Shown here piece after piece: positions 8,301 through 15,716 of a stretch of 64,000 nucleotides of DNA. Made by a program: the position numbers and the translations under genes. The notes beneath the pieces are model-generated. The model was not told where the DNA came from, searched no databases, and worked only from the letters and a program-made list of their open reading frames with translations. The stretch's first letter is position 1; each line of letters starts with the position of its first letter. The stretch comes from Luteimonas marina (GTDB lineage: Bacteria; Pseudomonadota; Gammaproteobacteria; Xanthomonadales; Xanthomonadaceae). The stretch covers positions 62,001 through 126,000 of the forward strand of contig NZ_VOHK01000006.1 in NCBI RefSeq assembly GCF_007859325.1, in the 5' to 3' direction.

Positions 8301-11247
8301 CCAGCACCTGCCGGAACCGCGCCGGCGAGTCGATCGCCGACAGGTTCAGGAACACCGCGGGCTGACCCTGCCACGTGCCTTCCGCGCGGTTGCCGACATC
8401 GACATCGGGCGCGAGACCTGCCGCCTGCCGCAGCTCGTCGGAGTTGCGCGCCAGCACCACGCGCGGCGCGTCCGGCCCCCAACCCTTCGTGAACCGCTCG
8501 GTGAGCCGCTGCGCACGATCCAGGGCGATGCCTTCCGCGGCGGGCCGGCTCGTCGCCGCCGGATCCTTCACCCACGCCTTGAACTCGTCCGGCGTGAATC
8601 GACGGATGCCGCCCAGGCCAGACCAGCCGTCCGGGTAGTTCGACAGGTACGCAGCGCGCGCCGCGGCCTCTGTCGGTTCGCCGACAATCACCTTCGACTC
8701 GTCGAAGCTGCCGTCCGTCTTCACCTGGTCCACCACGAACACCGGCAGCGTCGGATCGTCGGCGCGCTCGCCGATGAACACGTCCACCTGATCCTTGTCC
8801 TTGCCCACCGTGCCCGGGAAGTAGCCGTAGGCGCGCGACAGCGGCCTGTCATGCGACTCGCTGCGCTTCACCCCGGCCGGATACTCGATGCTCACGTCGA
8901 GGCCCGCGAACTTCATCCGCCCGACCTTGAAGTTGTTTGCCTCGCGCTGCGCCTCCGTCGGCGTGGGCAGGTCATTCAGCGGACTCGTCGCCGCGGTGGA
9001 TGCGGCCTGCGCCACGGGATCATTTTCGAATCCGGCGCGGTTGCCTTGCGAATCGACACCCAGCGCGACCACACCCGCCGCAGGGGCAGGCTGCGGCATG
9101 GCCGACACAGCGCGCGCGGCCCGCGCCTGCCACGCTGCCGGCGCCCCCTCGCCCAGCTTCTCGGCGACCTTGCGCGCCGGCGCGCGCGGGCTGAAGTCAC
9201 GCCCCATCGCCTTCGCCACGGCGTGGACGTCGGCATCGGTCAGCCCGTCCAAGGCGGTGGCGGGCGGCGCGCCGGCGGCGATCTCCTGCAGCGCGCGCGT
9301 CGCCGGGCTGACGGTTACGGGGGATCGAGTCGCCGCAGCGGTGCCAGCGTCCGGCGGACCGGCGGCGTCACCGGTGCCGGTGGCGGCGATGCCTGCTGGC
9401 TCGCCTGCAACTGCACCAGCAGCGCCAGGCGGACCACCTGCAACCGGGCCTCCACGCCCGCCAGCGTCCACAGCGACAGCGCGGCCGGATCCATCGGGTT
9501 CGGTTCGTCGGGCGGCTGCATCATCGTGGGGGCCCTCGGGTTCAGTGCGGCCGTCACCGAAAGGCGCCAGCCGCTGGGAGAGTTCGATCAGGTCGGCGTC
9601 GCGGTCGATCTTCGACAGCCGGTCCTGCAGTCGCTCGAGCTGCACGCCGCGGCCAGTCGCCAGGCGGTGGCGTTCGAGCTGGCGGTCGAGCTCGGCGCGG
9701 CGCTGTTCAAGTTCCGGCAGTGCGGCCTGCAGCTCACGTGCCTGCGCGGGATCGGCGGGGGCAATGCCCTGCTCCCGGCGCCGCAGGTGGCCGCGGATGG
9801 TGTCGTCGAGCTGCGCGCGTTCCGTGGTCAGCGCCTCCACCTGCGCGCCGTCCAGCCGGCCGTCGGCGGCCGCGGCTTCGAGCGCTGCGACGTGCTGGTC
9901 GATGACGGTCGCGGCCTCGGTTGCGCTGCGCTGCTGCCCGGGAGCGGGGGCGAAGTGCTGCCACGGACCCGAAGCCGGCGCGGCCTGGGCCTGGCTCGCG
10001 ATCCTCTCCGCCTGTTCGAGTGCATCGGCGCGCGCGTGCAGCACGTCGCCGGCAGCACGGCCGATGGGACCACTGGTCGCCGCCTGGTCCGCCTGTTCCC
10101 GAAGCGCCTGCACCTGCCCCGATTCCACCATCGGCGCGGGATCGGTCGGGCTTGCGCCATCGATGGCGCCGGCATCCGCGCCGCTGGCTCCGAGTCGTCG
10201 CAGGGGTGCGGTCGCGGCGTAGACGCCGCCCGACATCGCGCCGCCCTGAACAGCGCTGTCGCGGATGCCGCGCGCATAGTCGGCCGCATCGTAGTCGGCG
10301 CCCAGGATCAGTTCATCGCTGGCCATCTGCCCGACCGTGGTCGGAATCTCCGTGGCCGCCCCCTCGGCAGTCGCCAGCGCGAGCCGCCGCGGCGCGGTCG
10401 CGGATGCCTGCTGCAGCATGCGCGTGGCCACGCTCTCGCCGAAGCGCTTCGTCAAGACCTCCTTCACCGGCCCGAAGCCCCAGCGCGCGAGGCCCAGCGT
10501 CACGGCATCCAGGCTGCCCTCAAGCGCGCCGTGCGCGATGCCGCTCGCTGTCGCCTGGTCAGGGGTCGCACCGTCGGCCAGGGCTTGGCTACGCTGTTCC
10601 GCGGCGGTCCCTGCACCGATCGCCAGCGCGCCAAGGGTCGGGCTTCGAGTAGCCACGGCTGCCGCCATCATCGGCACCGACCGCGCGATTCCCATGGCGT
10701 GATAGCCGGGCGAGCCATCGGCGTACTGGTCCACGACCCGCTGTGCATCTTCCCCCGCCTCGGCGCGCCGCTGCGCCGCATGCGCGCGATCGCCTTCGGC
10801 GTGCTGGACCGCGGCCATCGTCGAGCCGCTGCCGGCCTCGGCCGCCATGTCGCGTTCACGTTCAGCAGTCCATTCATTCACCGCCGCCAGCGCGCTGCGT
10901 GCCCCCGCCGCCATCGACGTACCGGCGTCACGCAGGTTCTCGCCCAGCAGGCGGGCCCGCTCCTTCACGGCGCCGCCGATGCCGCCCCCCGGGCTCCCCT
11001 CGGCGCGAGGGTTGATGGGGGATGGCTCAGCTTCAGTGCGCGCAGATAGCGCAGCAGTCCCGCCGAAGTGCGCCCATGGGCCGGCCGTCGACCTGCTCGA
11101 CACCGGCGCCTGCGTGGACTTAGGCATTGCCTCATCCGTCGTCGCCGCGGTGTTAGGCAGTGCCGAATCCGGCGCGCGCTGCGGCGTGGAAACCACGGCC
11201 CCACCTGCGCCGGCGCTGAAGCGCTCCCATGGGCGCTGCTCGTTCAT
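5329..11247 (-). CDS. Giant phage polyvalent protein (1972 aa), likely virion-internal/injected
   Basis: The N-terminal 400 residues are Ala-rich with hydrophobic helices and short PWxxF motifs (PWERF near 6, PWAHF near 58, PWQHF near 420). A coiled-coil region follows at about 430-570. At about 768-895 there is an inorganic-pyrophosphatase-like domain of the type described for polyvalent proteins, with NNFKVGRMKFAGLDVSIEYP and RAYGYFPGTVGKDKDQVDVF. Near 980 AHEALGHYG looks like a zinc-peptidase-type helix. From about 1390 to 1900 the sequence matches the LPD38 class, with DPAFRIRNLMRDTVS and VPFMNARLQGLHKLG. Polyvalent proteins are large multi-enzyme proteins of phages and conjugative elements that are thought to travel with the DNA into the new host. 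The ends overlap both neighbours as ATGA. Its presence without structural genes is the oddest feature of the island. Confidence 0.75.
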   Translation of the reverse strand: MNEQRPWERFSAGAGGAVVSTPQRAPDSALPNTAATTDEAMPKSTQAPVSSRSTAGPWAHFGGTAALSARTEAEPSPINPRAEGSPGGGIGGAVKERARLLGENLRDAGTSMAAGARSALAAVNEWTAERERDMAAEAGSGSTMAAVQHAEGDRAHAAQRRAEAGEDAQRVVDQYADGSPGYHAMGIARSVPMMAAAVATRSPTLGALAIGAGTAAEQRSQALADGATPDQATASGIAHGALEGSLDAVTLGLARWGFGPVKEVLTKRFGESVATRMLQQASATAPRRLALATAEGAATEIPTTVGQMASDELILGADYDAADYARGIRDSAVQGGAMSGGVYAATAPLRRLGASGADAGAIDGASPTDPAPMVESGQVQALREQADQAATSGPIGRAAGDVLHARADALEQAERIASQAQAAPASGPWQHFAPAPGQQRSATEAATVIDQHVAALEAAAADGRLDGAQVEALTTERAQLDDTIRGHLRRREQGIAPADPAQARELQAALPELEQRRAELDRQLERHRLATGRGVQLERLQDRLSKIDRDADLIELSQRLAPFGDGRTEPEGPHDDAAARRTEPDGSGRAVAVDAGGRGGPVAGGPPGAAGAVAGEPAGIAATGTGDAAGPPDAGTAAATRSPVTVSPATRALQEIAAGAPPATALDGLTDADVHAVAKAMGRDFSPRAPARKVAEKLGEGAPAAWQARAARAVSAMPQPAPAAGVVALGVDSQGNRAGFENDPVAQAASTAATSPLNDLPTPTEAQREANNFKVGRMKFAGLDVSIEYPAGVKRSESHDRPLSRAYGYFPGTVGKDKDQVDVFIGERADDPTLPVFVVDQVKTDGSFDESKVIVGEPTEAAARAAYLSNYPDGWSGLGGIRRFTPDEFKAWVKDPAATSRPAAEGIALDRAQRLTERFTKGWGPDAPRVVLARNSDELRQAAGLAPDVDVGNRAEGTWQGQPAVFLNLSAIDSPARFRQVLAHEALGHYGIDRVVGNGWGAIETAIGRHVRDGTGSSSVRSAIAHVRRSQPDALNEPNTAAREVLAIMAEQGARNSIIDRIIAAMRSHLRRVMPGLKMSDAELRDLLRQADGFLRRNAASRRASPSAVVAGTTTEQPATYFSRGAEPGPVEPPDVSQVAKSFEHLDDGQRAALGKIDTYRPGEGFVDKIRRLSENWQAKAVQGVFDQFRPLKDLDETAYMQARLSKGTDGAVEGVFRFGPPKLTEGALDVRRDGKGFAGVLQDLGGEHDLFLAWVAGNRAERLASEGREHAFSQEDIASLKRLARGTMPDGRDRAKTYADAQRSLNRYNKAVLDVAEQAGLLNPESRKTWESEWYVPFYRVMEGDGAVSPGAVGGIIRQRVIERLKGGAEPLGDLLQNTLANWSHLLSASMKNMAAARALDAAVDLGVADRANAGDKGAVWAMKEGRQVHYTVNDPLVFDALTMLHHPGWNNPAMKAMQWFKRALTTGVTSDPAFRIRNLMRDTVSVIAANPVGYNPFRNLVDGWKATTPESDTYLKLLGGGGAIRFGSLLDGDQAANAKRLVKAGVAKDSQILDTREKVKGALSRSWEWWKEIGDRAETVNRAAIYQQAIADGKTHLEASYAARDALDFTMQGKWAAVRFLTQTVPFMNARLQGLHKLGRGAKADPRRFAAVTGAVAAASALLYLANRDDEEFRALPDWVRDTYWWVRVPGTDHALFIPKPFEVGALGSVVERGTELLLAGNDYRAKDFAQTLQSILSSQLSMNPVPQMFRPGMEASFNWNSFQDRPIDGMGQERLPAQDRYTARTSAGAIAAGKVTGISPQRIEHMVRGYFGWLGTQALAVSDMVGRTLTDMPANPAHDFTRPENLAVVGAFVRPTSGTGSKYVNRYYRELDRVQQVYAAYTAARHAGELERAEELRGDDRLKLRGLYTAADRQMKAVNQRIRRVTADRALSAGAKAELLEGLHATRSRLARRTVEHARERAEALEDAR

Positions 11248-12476
11248 TGAGCCTCCCAGTTCGCCGGGTCGGAAGGATCGCCACCGCGAAAGCGGTAGCC
11301 GTCGAGCGTGCCGCCCACCTCGGGCACTTGCACGGCCCCACCGCGCTGCCCGCCACGGATCTCGGCGAGCTGACGGCGGGCGGTTTCTAGCGCATTGCTC
11401 GGATACTCGCCGTAACTGTCCTTCTGGAGGCCAAGCAGTTCGGCCAGCAGCTTGTCGTCGGCCTCAGCCTGGTGATCCCGCGCGGTCACGGGCCGCTGCG
11501 GCATGCGCACCGGGGCACCATCTTCACCGGTGATCGGCGCGGCCTTGGTCCCAGTGACCTGCAGCAAGTTGCCGGCGGCATCAGTCTGCAGCGAGGGGCG
11601 TTCCAGCTCTGCACGGCGGGTCGCCGCTTCGGTGGCCAGCGCGCGCTCGCGGTAGCCGGCATCGGCGGTGAACTTGTCCGCGTCCAGCCGGCGCTGCGCA
11701 GCGGCCTCGTTCGCGGCAGCCTCGTAGCCGACGCCCTGCTGCGCCGTGATGTTGCCCCCGCGCTGACCCTCGGCGCTCGCTGCGCTTCGGGCGCCGAGCT
11801 GGCCAGCGATGGCCTCGCCGATCAGCCGGCGCGCCTGGGGACTGCCCTTGTTGAAGTAGCTGCGCTGGCTGTTCTCCAGGCGGCGCAGGATCTCCGCGTC
11901 CGCGCTCATCGGATTCAGCATTTCCGCAGCGTCCGCGCGCGTGGTGCGCGTCAGGTCGCGCTGGGTGTCCAGCGTGCGGCGCACAGACTGCTGAACCTGC
12001 GGTGCCGCGCTCGGGCGGGCAATGATCGGCGGGGACGCGGGATCGGGCGGTGCCGGTCGGGTGTAGTCCGTCTCGAACGGCACGGATGCGGACCTGGTGG
12101 GGTCGAGGGTGCGCGTCGGCCGCGGGACCGCAGGCGCAGGTCCACCCGTGGTGACGTTGCTGAAGTCGGGACGTGCCGGCGATCCCCCGGTGTTGCGAGC
12201 CTGCAGGCGCTGGATCGAAGTGCTGTCGTACACCGGCGCGCCCGTGCGATCGGTGCCGCTGTTCAGACTCGGCGTCCAGGTGTGCGTGTCGCCGAGCGTG
12301 CGCGTCGGCCGCGGGACCGCCGGCGCCGGTGCGGTGATGGTGGTCGACGGCATCGACGTGGCGCCACCGGTCGCGGCGGGCGCCGCGCCGAAGCTACGGA
12401 CAGGCTTGGCAGGATCCTGCGCGGCGCCGAAAGGGTTCTGGCGCAAACGATCCAGCGTGCTCTGCTGCGTGGTCAT
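11244..12476 (-). CDS. Pro/Ala-rich repeat protein, putative virion-internal partner (410 aa)
   Basis: The first 150 residues are low-complexity and contain two copies of PAPAVPRPTRTL (near residues 49 and 112). The central region (about 150-300) is helical and rich in Ala, Gln and Arg. The last 110 residues contain TDAAGNLLQVTGTKAAPI and a helical DDKLLAELLGLQKDS, then a charged tail. No membrane segment or enzymatic motif is visible. The start overlaps the antirepressor stop by ATGA and the end overlaps the 1972 aa gene in the same way, so the two large proteins are made together. Phages carrying a giant polyvalent protein often have a smaller helical virion protein just upstream, so a virion or injection role is likely. 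The specific family is not recognised. Confidence 0.6.
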   Translation of the reverse strand: MTTQQSTLDRLRQNPFGAAQDPAKPVRSFGAAPAATGGATSMPSTTITAPAPAVPRPTRTLGDTHTWTPSLNSGTDRTGAPVYDSTSIQRLQARNTGGSPARPDFSNVTTGGPAPAVPRPTRTLDPTRSASVPFETDYTRPAPPDPASPPIIARPSAAPQVQQSVRRTLDTQRDLTRTTRADAAEMLNPMSADAEILRRLENSQRSYFNKGSPQARRLIGEAIAGQLGARSAASAEGQRGGNITAQQGVGYEAAANEAAAQRRLDADKFTADAGYRERALATEAATRRAELERPSLQTDAAGNLLQVTGTKAAPITGEDGAPVRMPQRPVTARDHQAEADDKLLAELLGLQKDSYGEYPSNALETARRQLAEIRGGQRGGAVQVPEVGGTLDGYRFRGGDPSDPANWEAQ

Positions 12477-13276
12477 GATTCGAACTCCTCGCGGTAGGTG
12501 GTGGGGGATTGGATTGCCGTGGGCAGTGATGCCTGTTCCAACTTCGTCGCCAGGGCGACCAGCCCCTTCGGGGTCAACATGACCTGCGACCTCTCCCGGA
12601 AGCTGCCCACTGGAATGTGCACGCGGTGAAGCAGGTGCCCGGCATCTGTGTGGCGGGCATGCCCGAGCCAGCTCCCGGCGTCATGACTGCGGTAGATCCA
12701 CTTTGCGGCCGACAGCCAGGCGATGAAGTCGCGCGGCCGCATCCCCAGCACCTTGGCGGCCTCGGTCAGCGACATTGCACCGCGAGCGCCGGCGAGCCGG
12801 TCGAAGGCCGCAGCGCGCGGCGCATCCTCTGCAACCTGGTGTTCGAGCCGTTGCCGCGCGTCGAGCTGGTCAACCAGCAGCGCGCGCAGCGTCGGCGGGT
12901 GATTCAACGCGGCTTGCACATCCTGTGAATGCCGCGGCTGAACGGCTGCGTCCTTGGCCGCTCGCTCGCAGGCGATGAAGTATTCCCGCGCCTGCCGGCC
13001 CTTCGGACCGCGCTCGACCATGGCGAGCTGCTTGCCCATGTCGAGCGTGAGCCAGTAAACAGCGCGGTTGTGGCCTCCCCGTCCTTTGCCCGTCACTTCT
13101 GACGAGCAAACGAAGTCCCGGCCCTCCTCGAACCCGTAGGTCTGAACACGCCGCTGAATCCATTGCCCGTGTTCAGTGGCGACCTCGAGGAACGCATGAA
13201 GTGCCGCGCTGTCGATCGTGGGCACGGTTTCGGTCGCGATCTCGCGCCGGGCGACTGGGATCAGTTCGGCGTCCAT
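12473..13276 (-). CDS. Phage antirepressor (AntA-type N-terminus, KilAC-type C-terminus)
   Basis: Residues 20-110 match the AntA/AntB antirepressor domain: ALHAFLEVATEHGQWIQRRV, then GFEEGRDF, and YWLTLDMGKQLAMVERGPKG followed by ARE. The C-terminal part (about 150-260) matches KilAC, with MSLTEAAKVLGMRPRDFIAW followed by L, and LTPKGLVALATKLEQ near the end. The length (267 aa) is normal for this two-domain type. Antirepressors of this family bind or bypass a prophage repressor and switch early expression on. The gene begins within the end of the winged-helix gene (16-base overlap) and its stop overlaps the 410 aa gene as ATGA. No repressor gene of the CI type is visible in the island, so the target may be a helper phage repressor; this is inference. 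Confidence 0.8.
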   Translation of the reverse strand: MDAELIPVARREIATETVPTIDSAALHAFLEVATEHGQWIQRRVQTYGFEEGRDFVCSSEVTGKGRGGHNRAVYWLTLDMGKQLAMVERGPKGRQAREYFIACERAAKDAAVQPRHSQDVQAALNHPPTLRALLVDQLDARQRLEHQVAEDAPRAAAFDRLAGARGAMSLTEAAKVLGMRPRDFIAWLSAAKWIYRSHDAGSWLGHARHTDAGHLLHRVHIPVGSFRERSQVMLTPKGLVALATKLEQASLPTAIQSPTTYREEFES

Positions 13277-14091
13277 GCACCCTCCCGGTCAGCTCTCGAA
13301 GGCGGAACGTTTCGATCGTGCCATGCGACCGTCGCAGCGGTGTCCCGCTCCTGTCGATCCCGTCTCCGCTCAATGACCGCGGCTTTGCCCCGCCTGGGGT
13401 CGGGGGGCAGCGGATAGCCGGCAGCCATTGCCGTGCGCAGCGCCTCGTTCAGATCGGCGCCCTTCTCCCACAGGTCCCGAAGCCGAGCGCGCAGTTGCTC
13501 CCACCCCTCGGTCGTCACCGGCTTCCCCAACTCACGGCGGTGTTGGCAGAACTGGATCAGGACATCGCGGCCCACGTCGTGGACCAAATCGGCCGTCGCC
13601 GGATCGAACCTCGCGGGCACGTGTTCAGCGTTGCGCTGCAGCGCAATTTTCCCTCGCTCTTCGGTTGAATCAGTATTCGGTGCCTTCTTCGTCTCAACTG
13701 CTCTTTCAGTATTCTCTAGCGTCGTGCCAGCCGTATCGGGCTGAGCCGTATCCGGCTCAGCCACGTCCGGCTGGGCCGGAAGTGGCGCTTCGCGGACCAG
13801 GTAACAAAGCGGCCCGAGCGTGCCATCGCCGCGGCGTTGTCGACTCGCCTCGATGTAGCCGGCCACCTTCAGCTCATCCAGAAGCGCGTAGATGCCATCT
13901 CTGCCGGTCCGGATGCGAGCATCGGCGGTTTGGCGACGCAAGTGCTCGACGGAAACGCGCCAGTTGTCCGGCTTCCCCAGAAGGAAGACCAGCAGCCCAC
14001 GAGCGGCCCAACTCAGCCGCGCGTCCTCGCTGATTCGCCGGTCGAGGCAGTACCAGCCAACGATAGGACGCGGGGCACGGATGATGCTCAT
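13261..14091 (-). CDS. Winged-helix protein, putative replication or DNA-binding factor
   Basis: The N-terminal 105 residues form a helix-turn-helix module typical of phage replication-initiator-like proteins. It has LSWAARGLLVFLLGKPDNWR, then HLRRQTADARIRTGRDGIY and ALLDELKVAGYIE. A polar linker rich in Asp, Glu and Thr follows (about 115-165), then a second helical domain with GRDVLIQFCQHRRELGKPVT and a basic tail. The layout resembles phage 'helix-turn-helix plus C-terminal domain' proteins often placed at replication loci, but no helicase or primase motif is present. The start overlaps the upstream 76 aa gene by ATGA. I call the DNA-binding fold with confidence and the replication role only tentatively. 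Confidence 0.6.
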   Translation of the reverse strand: MSIIRAPRPIVGWYCLDRRISEDARLSWAARGLLVFLLGKPDNWRVSVEHLRRQTADARIRTGRDGIYALLDELKVAGYIEASRQRRGDGTLGPLCYLVREAPLPAQPDVAEPDTAQPDTAGTTLENTERAVETKKAPNTDSTEERGKIALQRNAEHVPARFDPATADLVHDVGRDVLIQFCQHRRELGKPVTTEGWEQLRARLRDLWEKGADLNEALRTAMAAGYPLPPDPRRGKAAVIERRRDRQERDTAATVAWHDRNVPPSRADREGAWTPN

Positions 14092-14318
14092 GGCGCGAGC
14101 CCCTCCGCGCCGTCAATGGCGCGACCTGCGGCGAGTCGAAGCCGTCGCCGGCGAAGTCGCCGCCGCGCCGCGTACGACGTCCAGCGCGCACGGCATGTGA
14201 TAGCCTCGCGCTCGAAGTGCTGTTCGCCCTGCACCTTCCTGACGCCCTGACCTTGCCCGGTCGGGGCGTCGCCGTTTCTGGGGCCAGGCGGCGCGCCCGC
14301 GTTCAGAACGGCGCTCAT
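14088..14318 (-). CDS. Small coupled hypothetical protein (76 aa)
   Basis: Support comes mostly from gene architecture. The ATG overlaps the stop of the AlpA-like gene as ATGA, and its own stop overlaps the ATG of the winged-helix gene in the same way. The protein is basic; its middle contains YAARRRLRRRRLRLAAGRA, which could bind nucleic acid. There is no recognisable domain. It could be a real small protein or a translational bridge that keeps the operon coupled. Confidence 0.45.
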   Translation of the reverse strand: MSAVLNAGAPPGPRNGDAPTGQGQGVRKVQGEQHFEREAITCRARWTSYAARRRLRRRRLRLAAGRAIDGAEGLAP

Positions 14319-14530
14319 GACGCCTTCCCGGCAAGGTGCCGCTCGAAGGCTTCATCACACGCTGCCCGATCCAGTAACGACACCCGTTCGCCGAGCTTGC
14401 GGGGTGCAGGGAGGATGCCGGCCTTTACCATTCGCCAGATCGTCACCGTCGAAACGGAGTACCGTCTGGCGGCCTGACGCGGCCGCAGATAGCGCGGTTC
14501 CTCTACGTTCATGGGTTCAGCAGATTTCAC
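14315..14530 (-). CDS. AlpA-like excisionase/transcriptional regulator
   Basis: This 71 aa protein is a single MerR-type helix-turn-helix of the AlpA/HTH_17 family: PRYLRPRQAARRYSVSTVTI followed by WRMVKAGILPAPRKLGERVS, and a final helix. AlpA proteins activate integrase or excision genes of satellites such as P4-like elements and many PICIs, and related proteins act as excisionases. A second start (MNVEEP, 18 bases in) is possible. The gene is the first of the tightly overlapping block and stands 71 bases downstream of the 159 aa gene. Its presence between integrase and replication-type genes is the standard satellite order. Confidence 0.8.
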   Translation of the reverse strand: MKSAEPMNVEEPRYLRPRQAARRYSVSTVTIWRMVKAGILPAPRKLGERVSLLDRAACDEAFERHLAGKAS

Positions 14531-14601
14531 GAATTGCCTCCGGTGATAAATTCACTCGGGGCAAAGCCTCACCCGCCTCTCGACGAATGTGCTGGACGTA
14601 A

Positions 14602-15081
14602 TTATTCAGACTCGCGCAATGCGTCGCGCCGACGCCGTTCAACGATCAACGCGGCCTCTTCGTAGCTCGACGTCCACGACTCGCCAAGGCAGAGCCGGAA
14701 CGTGGGGTCTGGATCGTGTTCGATCCATTCCCGGATAGAGCGCTCGGGATTGGCCGCGCACCCGGCCGCCTGGAAGCAGATCCTAGCGATAGCAAGAAAC
14801 CCACGCGGCGTGTCTGCCCGACTCACTACCACGTCATCGCGGGGTGCACGAGGGCTGTTCGTTGCGCCCCATACTGCCCGGAAGATCGCGCGGTAGATGA
14901 CGTCGACCGCTTCCGGGCTCGCTACCTTCGGACGACCACGCTTGCCGGTCGATTGTCGATTGAGAGAATCCCCCAGCACGGGCAGAGCCTCTTCGAGATA
15001 GCGCACCTGACGCAGGTTCAGGCCACATCGTTCAAGTGCCGCGCGCTGCGTATCGTTGAATTCGAAGCCGACCCGTGACAT
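14602..15081 (-). CDS. Island protein of unknown function (159 aa)
   Basis: The protein begins MSRVGFEFNDTQRAALERCG and appears largely helical. It contains a basic GKRGRPK stretch near residue 47 and a Trp-rich C-terminal half (WGATNSPR, EWIEHDPDPTF, LGESWTSSYEEA). There is no membrane segment or signal peptide. Codon use is coherent and the gene does not overlap others, with 93 bases to the 158 aa gene and 71 to alpA. I do not recognise the family. Position between integrase and alpA is where satellites often keep accessory or phage-interference genes, so this is one of two prime unknowns. Confidence 0.6.
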   Translation of the reverse strand: MSRVGFEFNDTQRAALERCGLNLRQVRYLEEALPVLGDSLNRQSTGKRGRPKVASPEAVDVIYRAIFRAVWGATNSPRAPRDDVVVSRADTPRGFLAIARICFQAAGCAANPERSIREWIEHDPDPTFRLCLGESWTSSYEEAALIVERRRRDALRESE

Positions 15082-15174
15082 GCGCGACCCCTCGCGCCCC
15101 TGTAGAAGTGCCGCGCCAGCGCCGCAGGGTGGCGGCGCGTTCGGGGATCAGCCTAGGCGCGGTGTTCGGACAGA

Positions 15175-15651
15175 TTAACTCTCGCCGCCCTCGGGATGCC
15201 GCTCGAGATAAGCCTTGATCTCTGCAGCGCGTTGCTCTGCTTTTAACGCTGCCTCGTGAAGGTCGGCCATTGCGTCGCTAAGCGCCTTCCTCACGTTGAT
15301 GGGCCGGTCGGCCGCAGGGTCCACGACCTTCAGGCGGCGCGGCGACTCGGCAGGCGGCAACACCGCGCGCTGCCGTGATGCCCCATCGAATGTCTGCACG
15401 ATCTCGGCGGCACAGGCCAGGTTCTTCAACACATACTCGATAGCGCTCTCCGCTGCCTTCTGCTCAGCCGGCTTAGCAACTTCAGCGGAAGTTCTCCACC
15501 GCTTACGTCGGGCCTCCACGATCTTGCCGATGCATGCCGGCAGGCGACCGCGCCGCTTGTGCTGCGTCACCGGCGGTTGATCGTGCCCGGGGAGCAAGCC
15601 CACGCTCGCGGATCGTTCGGCTTCTTCTAGGACTACACTCCGTCTTGCCAT
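15175..15651 (-). CDS. Island protein of unknown function (158 aa)
   Basis: The N-terminus (MARRSVVLEEAERSASVGLL) is followed by a basic region (KRRGRLPACIGKIVEARRKR). A long helical section follows (AEQKAAESAIEYVLKNLACA), ending in a charged helix. No enzyme motif or membrane segment is visible. The gene is the first downstream of the integrase and has 65 bases of leader. I do not recognise the family; the basic N-terminal half hints at nucleic-acid contact. Confidence 0.55.
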   Translation of the reverse strand: MARRSVVLEEAERSASVGLLPGHDQPPVTQHKRRGRLPACIGKIVEARRKRWRTSAEVAKPAEQKAAESAIEYVLKNLACAAEIVQTFDGASRQRAVLPPAESPRRLKVVDPAADRPINVRKALSDAMADLHEAALKAEQRAAEIKAYLERHPEGGES

Positions 15652-15716
15652 GATCGTCTCCTTCGTAGACGGTTGTGGAAGGCGGGCGGCGTGTTACAGC
15701 ACGTCGCCCGCCGCTG

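Noticed and set aside
8041..11049. Open plus-strand frame of about 1000 codons opposite the polyvalent gene
   Set aside because: It is the antisense shadow of a long GC-rich gene; its translation is Arg/Gly/Pro-rich with no domain, while the minus frame has clear domains and coupled ends.
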